Part shown: positions 43,522-53,484 of the stretch, one piece after another
Numbering within the stretch: position 1 is the first letter of the stretch
Layout: each line of letters begins with the position of its first letter
DNA from: Bacteroidota bacterium
Lineage (GTDB): Bacteria > Bacteroidota > Bacteroidia > Cytophagales > Cyclobacteriaceae
NCBI GenBank assembly: GCA_018266055.1
Contig: JAFDYT010000008.1
Coordinates: forward strand, 28,862 to 92,861
DNA length: 64,000 bases
Direction of reading: 5' to 3'
The notes under the pieces: generated by a model
Databases searched by the model: none
The model's input: the letters and a program-made list of their open reading frames with translations, nothing else
What the model was told of the DNA's origin: nothing
Program-made: the position numbers and the translations under genes

Positions 43522-46500
43522 ATGGAGAAGGGAAGAAGGCTTATTGGGATATTAAAAGCATGCGCCTATCTTATGATAAGCATGGTGACCTTTGGAGCAT
43601 TCTCCATCATGCTGACTTGGGCTTTCTGGCCTCAGATCATCGTTAATCGGATCTTGCCCGATATTCTCGTAAACCCTTTTACAGCAATTTGTTTCCTGCT
43701 TACTACGCTTACTCTTTTTCTGTTGCTTTCAAGCCGCGCCTCAAGCATTGCGACCAGAATAGGTGTTATTTCTGCTTCGGTTGTGGTGGCTGTGTCGTTG
43801 ATTCGAATTATTGACCATTTGTTTGGGTTGAATCTAAATCTCGATCTGATTCTTTTCCCCACTCATGTGCGGGTGTATGAGGATGGAATCTTAATCAGTC
43901 GCATGGCGCCCATGGCAGCGTTCAATTTTATATTTTCGATCGCCACGATTCTCCTTTTTCGATGGCCGATAAGGAAATGGTCACCACAAAATTATTCGCC
44001 AGTGCTGATCATTTTAATACCAAGTATATCTTTCATGAATAGGCTATATAAGGTGTCAGAATTAGGTTTTTTTCCAATGTCACTTTTTACAGCCACTTGT
44101 TTTATTATGCTGGGATGCGCGTTGCTAATGGTGAAGCCCAATCGTGGTCTTCTGCGTCAGTTGATCCGGCCGTATGCCGGAAGCAGGGCGGGGATTATCT
44201 TACTCCCGCTATCTATAATAATTCCGATTGTAGTTGGATATCTCAGAATCTGGACCGTCTGGAGGAACTCTGTTACTCCAGAGTTGGGCGCCGTAATTAT
44301 TGTACTTGCTATAGCTGTAGTTTTTTTAATAGCCGTGTGGCGAGTTGTGATTTCTCTTAACAAGCGAGATATAAAGCAAAAGCGAAGTGACGAGATGCTT
44401 TTATGGATGAATTCAAGATTAGTTAATGCGAACAAAGAGCTGGCTGATCTTAATAGTCAACTTCAGCTTACCAATAAAGATCTGACTTCGAAGAATGAAG
44501 AGCTCAATCTTTTGAATGACCAACTAAGTGTGGCTACCGAAACAATTGCGAAGCAAAAGGATGAGCGACTGAACCGTGTATTAGATTCGAGCAATGATGT
44601 GATCTGGTCTTTTGACCTGACCGGCAATAATGACAATTATATCAGCCGATCCGCAGAACGGATTTACGGCGAGTCGATGGAGAGCTTGCTGAAGCGCCCC
44701 AAATTCTATAGTGAAAATATTCATCCCGATGATGTTTTACTAAAAGATGCCAGCCAACGTAGATTGGAACTCATTGGCGTAACGGAATGTACCTACCGAA
44801 TTAAATTGGCCAACGGTAACCGATGGATTCATGACCGGTTAAAGTTAATTTATGATGAGAAGGGGTCTCCGATTCGTTTGGAAGGAATAGCAACGGATGT
44901 AACAGATATAAAAAATGCGGGACTTGAACTGGAAACAGAGAAAAAATTATTGCGCTCTATTATAGACAATATTCCGGATGCCATCTTTGTAAAAGACATT
45001 CATCTTCGAAGTGTCATTGCCAATAATTCTGCGCAGGACTTGCTTGGCGTAACGAGTGAGAAAGATATTCTTGAGAAAAATTCGGTCGACCATTTTGGTC
45101 AGGATGGCCTTCATTGGATTGAGGAAGAACATGCGGTATTTCAAACCGGAACGCCAATAGCTAACCGTGAGCGAGCGATCTCCATAAATCACAATCCTGT
45201 TATTCTTTCTACTTCTATTATCCCGTTGAAAAATGATACAGGTAAAGTAGTGAGTATCGTTGAAATTAGCCGCGACATCACAGGTTTACTTCATCAGGAA
45301 AAGGTATTGAACGAATACCGAAAGAACCTGGAAATACTTTTTACAAATACCACCGACCATTTCTTGCTTTCTGATGCTTCCTGGAATGTGGTTCTTTTCA
45401 ATAAAACTTTTGAAAATTTTATTGATCGTGTGGCAGGAATTAAGGCGAAAGAAGGGATGCACTTTCTTGAAATTGTTGCACCTCATCGCAGAGCTATAGC
45501 CAAAGAACTTTTCGAGCGTGCCCTTCGCGGCGAGTCTATCACGGTGGAGGCCGAATTTGAGTCTTCCGAAGGAAAAATTTTTCAATTGCTTCGCTATGAG
45601 CCGGTGATCACACAAGGAAAGGTCACCCATGTAAGCACCTCAGCCATTGATATCACTGATCGGATTATGAAAGAGGATCAACTTCGTAAATCGGAAGTGA
45701 ACATGCGGAGTGTCTTGAAGGTGTCGGAAGATGGCTTTGCTATAATTGATAAAGACTTGAATGTAGTAATGGTCAATGACAGCTATATCCGGATGATTAA
45801 GGAGGGCAATGGTAAAGAGCCAATAGTAGGTTTTCCTCTATGTGATTTTGTATCGGAAGATCAGTTTACTGCCTTGAAAAGGGTTATTGATCGGGTACGG
45901 CAAAATGAAACAGTGAAATACGAATTGATCGTCAACCCAGAGAAAAGCCCTCGCTGGTATAATGTAACAGTAGCACCCCTCAATACGTCTCAGAATGAAC
46001 TCCTGGGGTTCTGTATTTACCGTCATGACATCACACTATTTAAAGAATCTGAGCTTGCCATTCGCGCCAACGAAACCCGTTATCGCGCGCTTATTGAAAA
46101 CAGCCTGGAGGTTTCTTTGATCTCAGATTTTGACGGAAGGATATTATTCATTAGTGATAACCTTACTCACATTCTTGGCTACTCGTCTTTGCAAAGTTAT
46201 AGAGATTTATTCCATCCTGATGAATTACAAATCTCAAGAGACCGGCTTGCTTTTGTGAAGGCCAACCCAGGTAATCCGATAACCACTACCTTTCGGGTGA
46301 AGCACGCTGATGGAAGTTGGCGTTGGATGGAAGGAACATCAACTAATCTTTCCCACATTGAATCTATCCGTGGAATTGTATCAACCTACCGTGATATAAC
46401 TGCTCGCAAAAATATTGAAGAGCAATTGACTCGCAACCAGTTCTTTCTTGAAAAGGCCTCTGAGGCGGCCAATATTGGATACTGGACTTCAGAACCCGAC

Positions 46501-48723
46501 ATGGTATATGGTAAGCTCACTTGGTCGAAAGAGGTCTTTAATATTTTTCAAATGAAAGAAGATGAGTTTGATGGAAGGAATCAAACCTTTTTCTCACTCA
46601 TTCATCCGGATGATCGACAGAAAGTTGCGGAGTTGGCCCGCATTGCGATGGAGAAAGATCAGCTCTATAATATTGACCACCGGGTGATTTTGAAAAATGG
46701 AAAAATCCGATGGGTAAATGAACGAGCACAAATTTTGCGCAATGAGAAGAATGAAGTTGGCCTTATGGTGGGGATCGTGCAGGATATCAACGACCGTAAG
46801 ATTATAGAGGAGGTCTTGCGTGAATATAATGACCGTTATGAAATTCTGTCCAAAGCGACCAATGACGTGATCTGGGATTTTGATGTAGTGAATAACCAAA
46901 TGTCCTTTAATCACGGTATGAAATCCGTATTTGGCTACAATGACCTTGATATCACCAATGGCATTGCCTGGTGGGAAGGAAACATTCATGAGCATGATCG
47001 GCAACGGATCATAGACGCTATTGATAATGAGATTAAAAGGGGAAGTCGTACGTGGGAATTTTTCTATCGCTACCGTGATGCGGCAGGTGCATATAGACAT
47101 ATTCACGATCGTGGGTATATCGTGTACGACAGAGAAGGTCACGCCTTGCGGATGATTGGCACAATGCAGGACATCACCAACCAAACACTTTACCTTGAAG
47201 AAATAAAAAAACTTTCATTGGTGGCCAGCAAAACTGATAATTCGGTTGTGATTACAGATGCCCAATGGAAAATTGAATGGGTGAACGATGGGTTTGTCAG
47301 ACTGCATGGCTATAACTTAGACGAAATACGTTCTTTGAATCTTTTCAAATTCATGGAAGAGGCAAATCCGGATTCAAATATATTTTCACGGATGCTCGAC
47401 AGGCTTATTAGATTTGAATCCGCCGATGAGGAATTAATATTCCTGACAAAGTCGGGCGATAAATTTTGGGCCCGGCTATCGATTACGCCAGTATTGGATG
47501 ATAAAAAAGAACTTGAACATTATGTGGCCATCATTTCCGATATCACGAGTCAAAAAGAATACGAGAAAGGAATTACTGCCTTAGCTAATGAATTGGCGAG
47601 TCTGATTGAGAATGCCAACGTGCCCATCATGTCGATTGGTGTAGATCGCACCGTGCTAGATTGGAATAGAGTGAGTACAAACTTATTTGGTTATTCCCGT
47701 GAAGAAATCTTGGGCACTCGCCTCTTTGAAGAAATGCTGACGCGTAAGGACCAGAAGCGTTTTGATAAAATGATCGAACGAGTATTACAAGGAGAACCGG
47801 TCGGAAATTTTGAAATGCCGATTATCTCTCGAAACAAAAACCGTATCAACCTGCTGATGAGTGCATCGCCTGGGAAATTAGTTGACGAACGATTGGAGAG
47901 TGTGATCATCGTATCACAGGATATAACAGAATTAAATGAATACAAGCTCGGCCTTGAGAAAAAGGTAGAAGAGCGTACACGTGATCTGAACCTTGCGTTG
48001 CAGAAAGAAAAAGAACTGGTAGAAATGAAAAGCAGATTTGTGTCCATTGCCTCACACGAATTCCGCACCCCACTTACTTCCATTTCCATGGCGTCAGGAT
48101 TTATCCGTAAATACAAAAAAAGATTGGAGGCTGAAGAGATCGATAAGAAACTGGATAATATAGAAAAGCAAGTGCGGCACATGGCTTATTTGCTAGACGA
48201 TGTGCTGATGATTGGCAAGAGTGAAGCGGGTAAAATTCAGGTAAAGTGGTCGGAGCTTCCCATCAGGAATCTATTTGAAAACCTTGCCGTAGAGGTGATG
48301 AACAGCACACGCCGTACTCATCGGATAAACCTTAGCCTTGACGCTGAGCGAAAATCTTTTTATACGGACGAGGGACTGATGCGGAATATTGTGATCAATC
48401 TATTGAACAATGCCATTAAGTTTTCGCCCAACGCTAAAGAAATTGATTTTTCAGTGTCGTGTCAGGAGAATGAAATGGTGTTGATGGTTCGTGACTACGG
48501 TATTGGTATTCCTGAAGAAGATATGGGAAAACTATTCGAGGCATTTTACCGGGGCAAAAATGTTACCACAATCTCCGGGTCTGGTCTCGGACTATCTATC
48601 GTAAAGAAAGCTACTGAACTCCTAGGTGGTGAAGTAAAATTGAAAAGTAAAATCGGAATCGGTACCGAAATAACAATAACCCTTCCATTAAAAGATGAAA
48701 AAGAAAATACTACTGGTGGATGA
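43522..48723 (+). CDS. Membrane histidine kinase with nine PAS domains
   Basis: The 1733-residue kinase has about eight N-terminal helices (10-285, a MASE-like sensor unit), a coiled coil (290-350), then nine consecutive PAS/PAC domains by my count (about 350-1480), many closing with a D-I-T-x-x-K type end (GIATDVTDIK, VEISRDITGL, STYRDITARK, GIVQDINDRK). A HisKA domain follows with SHEFRTPL near 1512, then a HATPase with NLLNNAIKF, DYGIGIP and GSGLGLS (about 1620-1725). No receiver is fused; the next gene is a lone receiver overlapping by 29 bases. Such long PAS chains integrate several signals, possibly redox or ligands. Confidence 0.93.
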   Translation: MEKGRRLIGILKACAYLMISMVTFGAFSIMLTWAFWPQIIVNRILPDILVNPFTAICFLLTTLTLFLLLSSRASSIATRIGVISASVVVAVSLIRIIDHLFGLNLNLDLILFPTHVRVYEDGILISRMAPMAAFNFIFSIATILLFRWPIRKWSPQNYSPVLIILIPSISFMNRLYKVSELGFFPMSLFTATCFIMLGCALLMVKPNRGLLRQLIRPYAGSRAGIILLPLSIIIPIVVGYLRIWTVWRNSVTPELGAVIIVLAIAVVFLIAVWRVVISLNKRDIKQKRSDEMLLWMNSRLVNANKELADLNSQLQLTNKDLTSKNEELNLLNDQLSVATETIAKQKDERLNRVLDSSNDVIWSFDLTGNNDNYISRSAERIYGESMESLLKRPKFYSENIHPDDVLLKDASQRRLELIGVTECTYRIKLANGNRWIHDRLKLIYDEKGSPIRLEGIATDVTDIKNAGLELETEKKLLRSIIDNIPDAIFVKDIHLRSVIANNSAQDLLGVTSEKDILEKNSVDHFGQDGLHWIEEEHAVFQTGTPIANRERAISINHNPVILSTSIIPLKNDTGKVVSIVEISRDITGLLHQEKVLNEYRKNLEILFTNTTDHFLLSDASWNVVLFNKTFENFIDRVAGIKAKEGMHFLEIVAPHRRAIAKELFERALRGESITVEAEFESSEGKIFQLLRYEPVITQGKVTHVSTSAIDITDRIMKEDQLRKSEVNMRSVLKVSEDGFAIIDKDLNVVMVNDSYIRMIKEGNGKEPIVGFPLCDFVSEDQFTALKRVIDRVRQNETVKYELIVNPEKSPRWYNVTVAPLNTSQNELLGFCIYRHDITLFKESELAIRANETRYRALIENSLEVSLISDFDGRILFISDNLTHILGYSSLQSYRDLFHPDELQISRDRLAFVKANPGNPITTTFRVKHADGSWRWMEGTSTNLSHIESIRGIVSTYRDITARKNIEEQLTRNQFFLEKASEAANIGYWTSEPDMVYGKLTWSKEVFNIFQMKEDEFDGRNQTFFSLIHPDDRQKVAELARIAMEKDQLYNIDHRVILKNGKIRWVNERAQILRNEKNEVGLMVGIVQDINDRKIIEEVLREYNDRYEILSKATNDVIWDFDVVNNQMSFNHGMKSVFGYNDLDITNGIAWWEGNIHEHDRQRIIDAIDNEIKRGSRTWEFFYRYRDAAGAYRHIHDRGYIVYDREGHALRMIGTMQDITNQTLYLEEIKKLSLVASKTDNSVVITDAQWKIEWVNDGFVRLHGYNLDEIRSLNLFKFMEEANPDSNIFSRMLDRLIRFESADEELIFLTKSGDKFWARLSITPVLDDKKELEHYVAIISDITSQKEYEKGITALANELASLIENANVPIMSIGVDRTVLDWNRVSTNLFGYSREEILGTRLFEEMLTRKDQKRFDKMIERVLQGEPVGNFEMPIISRNKNRINLLMSASPGKLVDERLESVIIVSQDITELNEYKLGLEKKVEERTRDLNLALQKEKELVEMKSRFVSIASHEFRTPLTSISMASGFIRKYKKRLEAEEIDKKLDNIEKQVRHMAYLLDDVLMIGKSEAGKIQVKWSELPIRNLFENLAVEVMNSTRRTHRINLSLDAERKSFYTDEGLMRNIVINLLNNAIKFSPNAKEIDFSVSCQENEMVLMVRDYGIGIPEEDMGKLFEAFYRGKNVTTISGSGLGLSIVKKATELLGGEVKLKSKIGIGTEITITLPLKDEKENTTGG

Positions 48724-49057
48724 CACACCCGACATTGTGGAAAACATTCGAGAGTTTTTGCTAATGGAGGATTACCAAGTGCTCACAGCCCTCAACGGGG
48801 TGGAGGCTCTAGCTCATCTTGAGCGCGAAAGACCGGATTTGATTATTACCGATCTGGTCATGCCCGAGATGGACGGTTTTGAACTTATTCAGCAATTGCG
48901 GTCAAGTGAAAAGTACAAGCAAATCCCCATCCTTGTCTTTTCGGCGAAACCGATAGCCAATGAAAAACTGGATGAACTAGGTGCCAATAAATTTGTATTA
49001 AAGCCAAGCCCGCCGGAAGCACTTTTGATTGCCATCGACGGGTTAATTAAATTGTAA
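48695..49057 (+). CDS. Single-domain response regulator
   Basis: The 120-residue receiver has DD at 9-10, the phospho-acceptor in TDLVMPEMDG (about 53), a conserved serine in VFSAK and lysine in FVLKP. No output domain. It overlaps the nine-PAS kinase by 29 bases in another frame, so it is almost certainly the cognate receiver, either passing phosphate on or acting through protein contact. Confidence 0.92.
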   Translation: MKKKILLVDDTPDIVENIREFLLMEDYQVLTALNGVEALAHLERERPDLIITDLVMPEMDGFELIQQLRSSEKYKQIPILVFSAKPIANEKLDELGANKFVLKPSPPEALLIAIDGLIKL

Positions 49058-49082
49058 ACTAAAAACTTAAGCCTTTGCCGCC

Positions 49083-49781
49083 CTACAGGATATTAAGTTT
49101 GGCAAGAAAACTTTCCTTATAGGTCAGACTTACCGGAATAATCCGCTTGTCAATCTCAATGTTATTCATGTCTACATTGGTGACTTTGGTGAGATTCACT
49201 ACAAAGGATCGATGTACCCTGACAAATTTTTTCGGATCAAGCTTCTCTTCGAGCTTCTTTAATGTAGAATAAACAGTAAGCGTTTTTTCTTCTGTTTGAA
49301 TCTTGATATAATCACCGAAGGCTTCAATCCAGAGAATTGTTTCGGTATCTAGTTTTAATAGCAGAGAGTCGACTTTTACAAAGAGTGTATTCTGTTCTTC
49401 TTGTCTTTGGTATTTGTTTTTTTGTTTTGCGGCTACTCTATTCACGGCAGTCAAAAATCGTGCGTAGTCTTTAATTGGCTTTACAAGGTAATCGGCTACG
49501 GAATGATTAAAAGCGTCTACAGCATAACCTGTCTTTCCGCTGATAACAATGACTTCAGGTTTGTAAGTAAGAGTCCCCAGCATTTCCAAGCCAGTCATGC
49601 CTGGCATTTCAATGTCGAGAAACAAGAGATCGACTTCATTTTTTGCCAGCCAGGGAATAGCTTCCATAGGAGAGCCGAACTTTCCCATAACTTCTAACAT
49701 TCCGGTACGCTCGGCCAATCCTTCCACGAGCGATAGCGAAACGGCATCATCTTCAACAATGGCGCATGTAATTTTACTCAT
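49083..49781 (-). CDS. LytTR-family response regulator
   Basis: The 232-residue regulator has a receiver (1-120) with EDD at 9-11, LFLDIEMPGMTG (Asp about 55) and lysine in DYLVKPIKD. A LytTR DNA-binding domain (about 135-232) follows with WIEAFGDYIKIQTEEKTL and RVHRSFVVNLTKV. It overlaps the upstream kinase gene at 49774 by 8 bases, so the two form a coupled pair. Confidence 0.95.
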   Translation of the reverse strand: MSKITCAIVEDDAVSLSLVEGLAERTGMLEVMGKFGSPMEAIPWLAKNEVDLLFLDIEMPGMTGLEMLGTLTYKPEVIVISGKTGYAVDAFNHSVADYLVKPIKDYARFLTAVNRVAAKQKNKYQRQEEQNTLFVKVDSLLLKLDTETILWIEAFGDYIKIQTEEKTLTVYSTLKKLEEKLDPKKFVRVHRSFVVNLTKVTNVDMNNIEIDKRIIPVSLTYKESFLAKLNIL

Positions 49782-52332
49782 TCACTTGGGCAGTCTTCGG
49801 AATTGTAAAACTAAAGATACTTCCTTTTCCTAATTCTGAAACAACGGTGATTTTACTACCCCACATCTCCACCATAATTTTGCAGATGGAAAGCCCGAGT
49901 CCAATTCCACCTTTGGCGCGACTCAACCCTTCATGAGCCTGCCTGAATGGCTTGAAAATATGTTCGATCCTGTCTGAGGAAATACCGAGACCGGTATCCA
50001 CTATGCTAATGAGATATTCATTTTCATCAGCCTCTGCCCGGAGTGTTACCACTCCCTTTGCGGTGAACTTAAAGGCATTGCTTAGCAGATTGGTTATTAC
50101 CTGATAAAGGTGTTGAGGATCAATTAAGGTTAGGTCGCGTGGGTCTAAGTTATTTTGAAGCAGAAACCGCACCTTGACACCCACTTGTGTAATATCTTGC
50201 AAAGCCTTCTCATATGTTGTTTCGATGGCTTCGTGAAGGTTAACTCTTACCGGAAAAGCTTTTATTTCCCCGCTTTCAAAACTGGCAAAGTCCAGCAACG
50301 ACTCAATGATGTTGAGCATATCGCGCGATCTGCGCTTGATAATGTTGAGATACTCCAGCCGCTTTGATTCGGATAAATTCGGATTTTCAAGAATCTCTGC
50401 AAAGCCGAGAATTCCTTGCAAAGGCGTTCGGACTTCGTGCGAAAGGCTTCCTAAAAAAATGGTTTTAAGCCGGTTAGATTCTTCCGCTTCCTCTTTGGCT
50501 TTCTTTAATTCGGTCTGCGCATTCTTTACTTCGCTGATGTCGGTGCTGATGGAAAGCACTTCGCTTACCTTATCGTTGGTCACAATGGGTATCCACTTGG
50601 TCAGGTAATATTTGCCTAGCGACTCCTCTTCGGCGCTCAAAGGTTCTCCGGTTTGCGCCACTCTTTTTAAACAACGTTCGAAAACTTCGGCTTCTTCCTT
50701 GGGTAAATAGGGGATGATGTTTTTTCCAATCAAGTGACGTGCATCGGTGGAGCCAAATCTGTTTTTGTATATAACTGTTCCATCGTCTTTCAGCAGACAA
50801 AGAGTGTCTGGCGAATTTCGCATCACGAATTCAAGGAGATTTTTCTTTTGTTCGGCGTCTTCGCGCGCCGTGAAAAAATCGGTTTGGTCGTGAGCTAGGC
50901 CAATAACTATGGTTTCACCGGTTTCATTGGTAATCAATTTGTTTTGATATCGTAAGATGCGCACTCCTCCGCTGCTGTCCAATACCTTCATCCATCCGCT
51001 TACTTCTCCATTTTGTTCGATGTGTTCTTTATATTCCGCAAATAGATGTCTGGTGGCGGGATGCAGATAATCAGTTACTTTCTGACGGCACATTTCTTCT
51101 TTTGTTTTTCCAAAGAGTTTGGTGGTAGTCTGGTTGACATCTACAATTTCACCGTTTAGTCGGTGCACTGTAATTACCGCCAAACTATTTTCGAAAAGAT
51201 TGCGGTACAGTTTTTCACTTTCAGCCAGCTTGGCCGAGCTTACCCCTAGTTTTTCGGCTTGCTGTGTAATTTTCCTATTCACTTTTCGAGACCAAAATGA
51301 GATGATAGCAAACCCCACAGTAAGCAATACAAAGCCAAGCAGACCAACAAGCAGGTAATCGGATCGTTTTTTACTTTCAATGAGTTGTTCCTGAGAGGCA
51401 AGTTCATTGTATTTGGACTCGGCCAAACTCGATTCTGTTGCAAGTTCTTGCGTGTAAACCTTACCATTGAGATCGTAATCGTATTTTAAGTACCCTGCCG
51501 CCTTGCGGAAATCGCCTAGTTTAAAATACAGCTCATACAACTGATGATAGGCGATCATTTGCTGCTCAATATTTTTTCCTTGTTGTAGGTAGGCTAACCC
51601 TTTCAGTAAATACTTTTCGGAGGAGTCATATTGGCTATTGTACATGTACGCGAGGCCGAGGTCAGCAAAAATAATCCCCAGTGTATCTTTATTGATCGGT
51701 TGAAAAGAAAATGCCGTTTTCATACACGACACCATTTTTTCCGGCTGGTTAAGCGCCATGTATACGTACGACATCCTGTTCCAATTTTGTAAGAGCCCGG
51801 TTTGATAGCGGATTTTTGAAGAAAGTGCAATAGCCTTACGGAACATATTCATTGCTTCTTGCGGCGCATTTAATGTAAGTTTAATCTGAGCGAGATTACT
51901 GATGCTGTTGATTTGTGTTTTTGTGTCCCCGACAGAAGTTGCAATGGTTAATGCTTCGTTAAGAAATTTTTCACTTCGTGGATATAATTTTACTTTGAAG
52001 TAGTATTGGCCAATCAGTTGTTTTGTTTCTCCTTGAAGCCGTTCGTTTCTGGCGGCGTCGAAATGAGTGAGCGCTTGAAAGAGAAAATTTATTTCCTCGG
52101 GTTTTCTCCATTGACTGGCACAAAGATTAGCCAAAAACAAATTGACCAGGCCGCGGGTTATTTTATTTTCTTCCCCTTCGAGTAAGGCCCTAGCCGAGGC
52201 TTCTGCTTCCGCTACTTTTCCCTCCGTCATTAGTGTCTTAGCTTTCTTAAGATTGGCAGAGTAATGTTGTGCGTCTGCGTTATAAAAAACGAAGGCAACG
52301 AAAACGAATATTACAAAATGTAACTTAGTCAT
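49774..52332 (-). CDS. TPR-sensor histidine kinase with two PAS domains
   Basis: The 852-residue protein has a signal peptide (1-21), a periplasmic TPR region (about 25-320), one membrane helix (about 328-350), two PAS domains (about 375-490 and 500-610), HisKA with SLSHEVRTPLQG near 635, and HATPase with NLLSNAFKF, VDTGLGIS and GGIGLGLS (about 730-845). It lies between the Hpt-receiver gene and the LytTR gene on the same strand and probably feeds both. Confidence 0.93.
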   Translation of the reverse strand: MTKLHFVIFVFVAFVFYNADAQHYSANLKKAKTLMTEGKVAEAEASARALLEGEENKITRGLVNLFLANLCASQWRKPEEINFLFQALTHFDAARNERLQGETKQLIGQYYFKVKLYPRSEKFLNEALTIATSVGDTKTQINSISNLAQIKLTLNAPQEAMNMFRKAIALSSKIRYQTGLLQNWNRMSYVYMALNQPEKMVSCMKTAFSFQPINKDTLGIIFADLGLAYMYNSQYDSSEKYLLKGLAYLQQGKNIEQQMIAYHQLYELYFKLGDFRKAAGYLKYDYDLNGKVYTQELATESSLAESKYNELASQEQLIESKKRSDYLLVGLLGFVLLTVGFAIISFWSRKVNRKITQQAEKLGVSSAKLAESEKLYRNLFENSLAVITVHRLNGEIVDVNQTTTKLFGKTKEEMCRQKVTDYLHPATRHLFAEYKEHIEQNGEVSGWMKVLDSSGGVRILRYQNKLITNETGETIVIGLAHDQTDFFTAREDAEQKKNLLEFVMRNSPDTLCLLKDDGTVIYKNRFGSTDARHLIGKNIIPYLPKEEAEVFERCLKRVAQTGEPLSAEEESLGKYYLTKWIPIVTNDKVSEVLSISTDISEVKNAQTELKKAKEEAEESNRLKTIFLGSLSHEVRTPLQGILGFAEILENPNLSESKRLEYLNIIKRRSRDMLNIIESLLDFASFESGEIKAFPVRVNLHEAIETTYEKALQDITQVGVKVRFLLQNNLDPRDLTLIDPQHLYQVITNLLSNAFKFTAKGVVTLRAEADENEYLISIVDTGLGISSDRIEHIFKPFRQAHEGLSRAKGGIGLGLSICKIMVEMWGSKITVVSELGKGSIFSFTIPKTAQVNE

Positions 52333-52346
52333 GAAGGAGGAGCAGA

Positions 52347-53069
52347 TTAGCTAAGGAACTTGGTAAGGGTTTTTACAATCGCATTGCGATTTACCGGCTT
52401 GATTAAAAAATCATTGGCACCCGCATTTAATGAATTTTGTTTCTCATTCAACCGGGTAGAAGCTGACAGTGATACGATGGGACACGAAACATTCTGATTT
52501 CGAATTTCCCGAATTACTTCATATCCACTTAATACCGGCATATGTACGTCCATGAAAATAAGATCAGGTTTTCTCTCCATGGCGTATCGTATCGCTTCGT
52601 GGCCATCTTTGGCAATGATTACCGACGCTCCGGTTTCTTTAATAAACAACTCAAAGACCAGCGCATTTACTTCGTCATCTTCAGCCACAAGAATGCATTT
52701 TTCTTGAAAGATCAGGGGTTGACTGAGCCCTTTACTGGTTTTGTTTAGTTCACCAATTACAGAAGCGTTCAGCTGCTGAAAATAGTGGATACGTTCCTGA
52801 GGATTTAATGTCACGCCTGATTTAAGTTCATTCTCCCAAGTGTTTAACTCGTTCATGATTTCATCAAGGCCCAGGTATCCGTATCGGATTTTTACTTTAT
52901 GAATCAATCGTGCGGCGTCGTCCAGTTTGTTGTCTTTGATAAGTTCTTCGATGTGTTGCAGTATTGTTGGGGTTTCCCTTACGAAAATGGAAACTATTTC
53001 TTTCACCTTTTCGGTATTGTCTTCAAAGAGCGTGAGTAACCCTTTCAGGGTTGTTTCTGCATTAGTCAT
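52347..53069 (-). CDS. Hpt-receiver phosphorelay protein
   Basis: The 240-residue protein starts at ATG 53069; a longer frame begins with TTG. The N-terminal four-helix Hpt domain (about 1-95) has DDAARLIHKVKIRYGYLGL: the histidine and lysine of H-x-x-K are kept, but the usual G-S/A-S that follows is I-R-Y. A C-terminal receiver (about 118-240) has AEDDE, FMDVHMPVLSG and LIKPVN. The order Hpt then receiver, in line with a kinase and a LytTR regulator, points to a multistep phosphorelay. Confidence 0.87.
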   Translation of the reverse strand: MTNAETTLKGLLTLFEDNTEKVKEIVSIFVRETPTILQHIEELIKDNKLDDAARLIHKVKIRYGYLGLDEIMNELNTWENELKSGVTLNPQERIHYFQQLNASVIGELNKTSKGLSQPLIFQEKCILVAEDDEVNALVFELFIKETGASVIIAKDGHEAIRYAMERKPDLIFMDVHMPVLSGYEVIREIRNQNVSCPIVSLSASTRLNEKQNSLNAGANDFLIKPVNRNAIVKTLTKFLS

Positions 53070-53455
53070 AAAATTCCTAGTGGGCAACTGATTTAAAGGT
53101 CTTGTAATATTCTTTGAATTGGCGCAAAATTATTTATAAAGATGGGTAGCTAAAACTTTATTTTTTGCTGATTTCCAGCGGCTTTAGAAATTCAACAAGG
53201 TTTACCCGTCGGCGTCCAATGCTATTTCACCGACCATTAGGAGCAAACGACCTAATAGTTTCCTCACCGGATAGCTCAGTCTTTACCTTTGAACATCGAA
53301 ATCCTGCATAGTGAAAAAGAAGCCCGTTTTAGTGCCGTTTCGTTGGACAGCCCGCGACTTGAAAAGAATTATCATATTGGCAATCATTGTCTTCATTATC
53401 CTATGGCTGGCATCCCGCAAAGAAAAGCGCGGCAAGCAAGGTTGCATCAGGCTTT
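53070..53455. other. 386-bp gap between signalling genes
   Basis: AT-rich at its left end. It holds one -7-like element and a possible small membrane-protein frame (53311-53484, listed separately). No rRNA, tRNA or repeat was seen. Confidence 0.5.
53284..53291 (+). promoter_or_regulatory. -7-like element TACCTTTG before a small reading frame
   Basis: An exact TAnnTTTG match that ends 19 bases before the GTG of the small frame at 53311. No -33 partner. Confidence 0.3.
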
Positions 53456-53484
53456 TTAATCACTCAGGTTGTGTGCTTTGTTGA
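53311..53484 (+). CDS. Possible small single-helix membrane protein
   Basis: A 57-codon frame starting with GTG. It encodes a basic start, one strongly hydrophobic helix (about 19-34, RIIILAIIVFIILWLA) flanked by arginine and lysine, then a basic tail with cysteines. The topology is sensible and a -7-like element precedes it. Its last 29 bases overlap the convergent receiver gene. It is too short and divergent to assign; it could be chance. Confidence 0.35.
   Translation: MKKKPVLVPFRWTARDLKRIIILAIIVFIILWLASRKEKRGKQGCIRLFNHSGCVLC

Noticed and set aside
48695-48723. Frameshift joining the nine-PAS kinase to the receiver into a hybrid kinase
   Set aside because: The kinase has a complete HATPase and a natural end after it, and the receiver has its own ATG. 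A short overlap is a normal operon junction.
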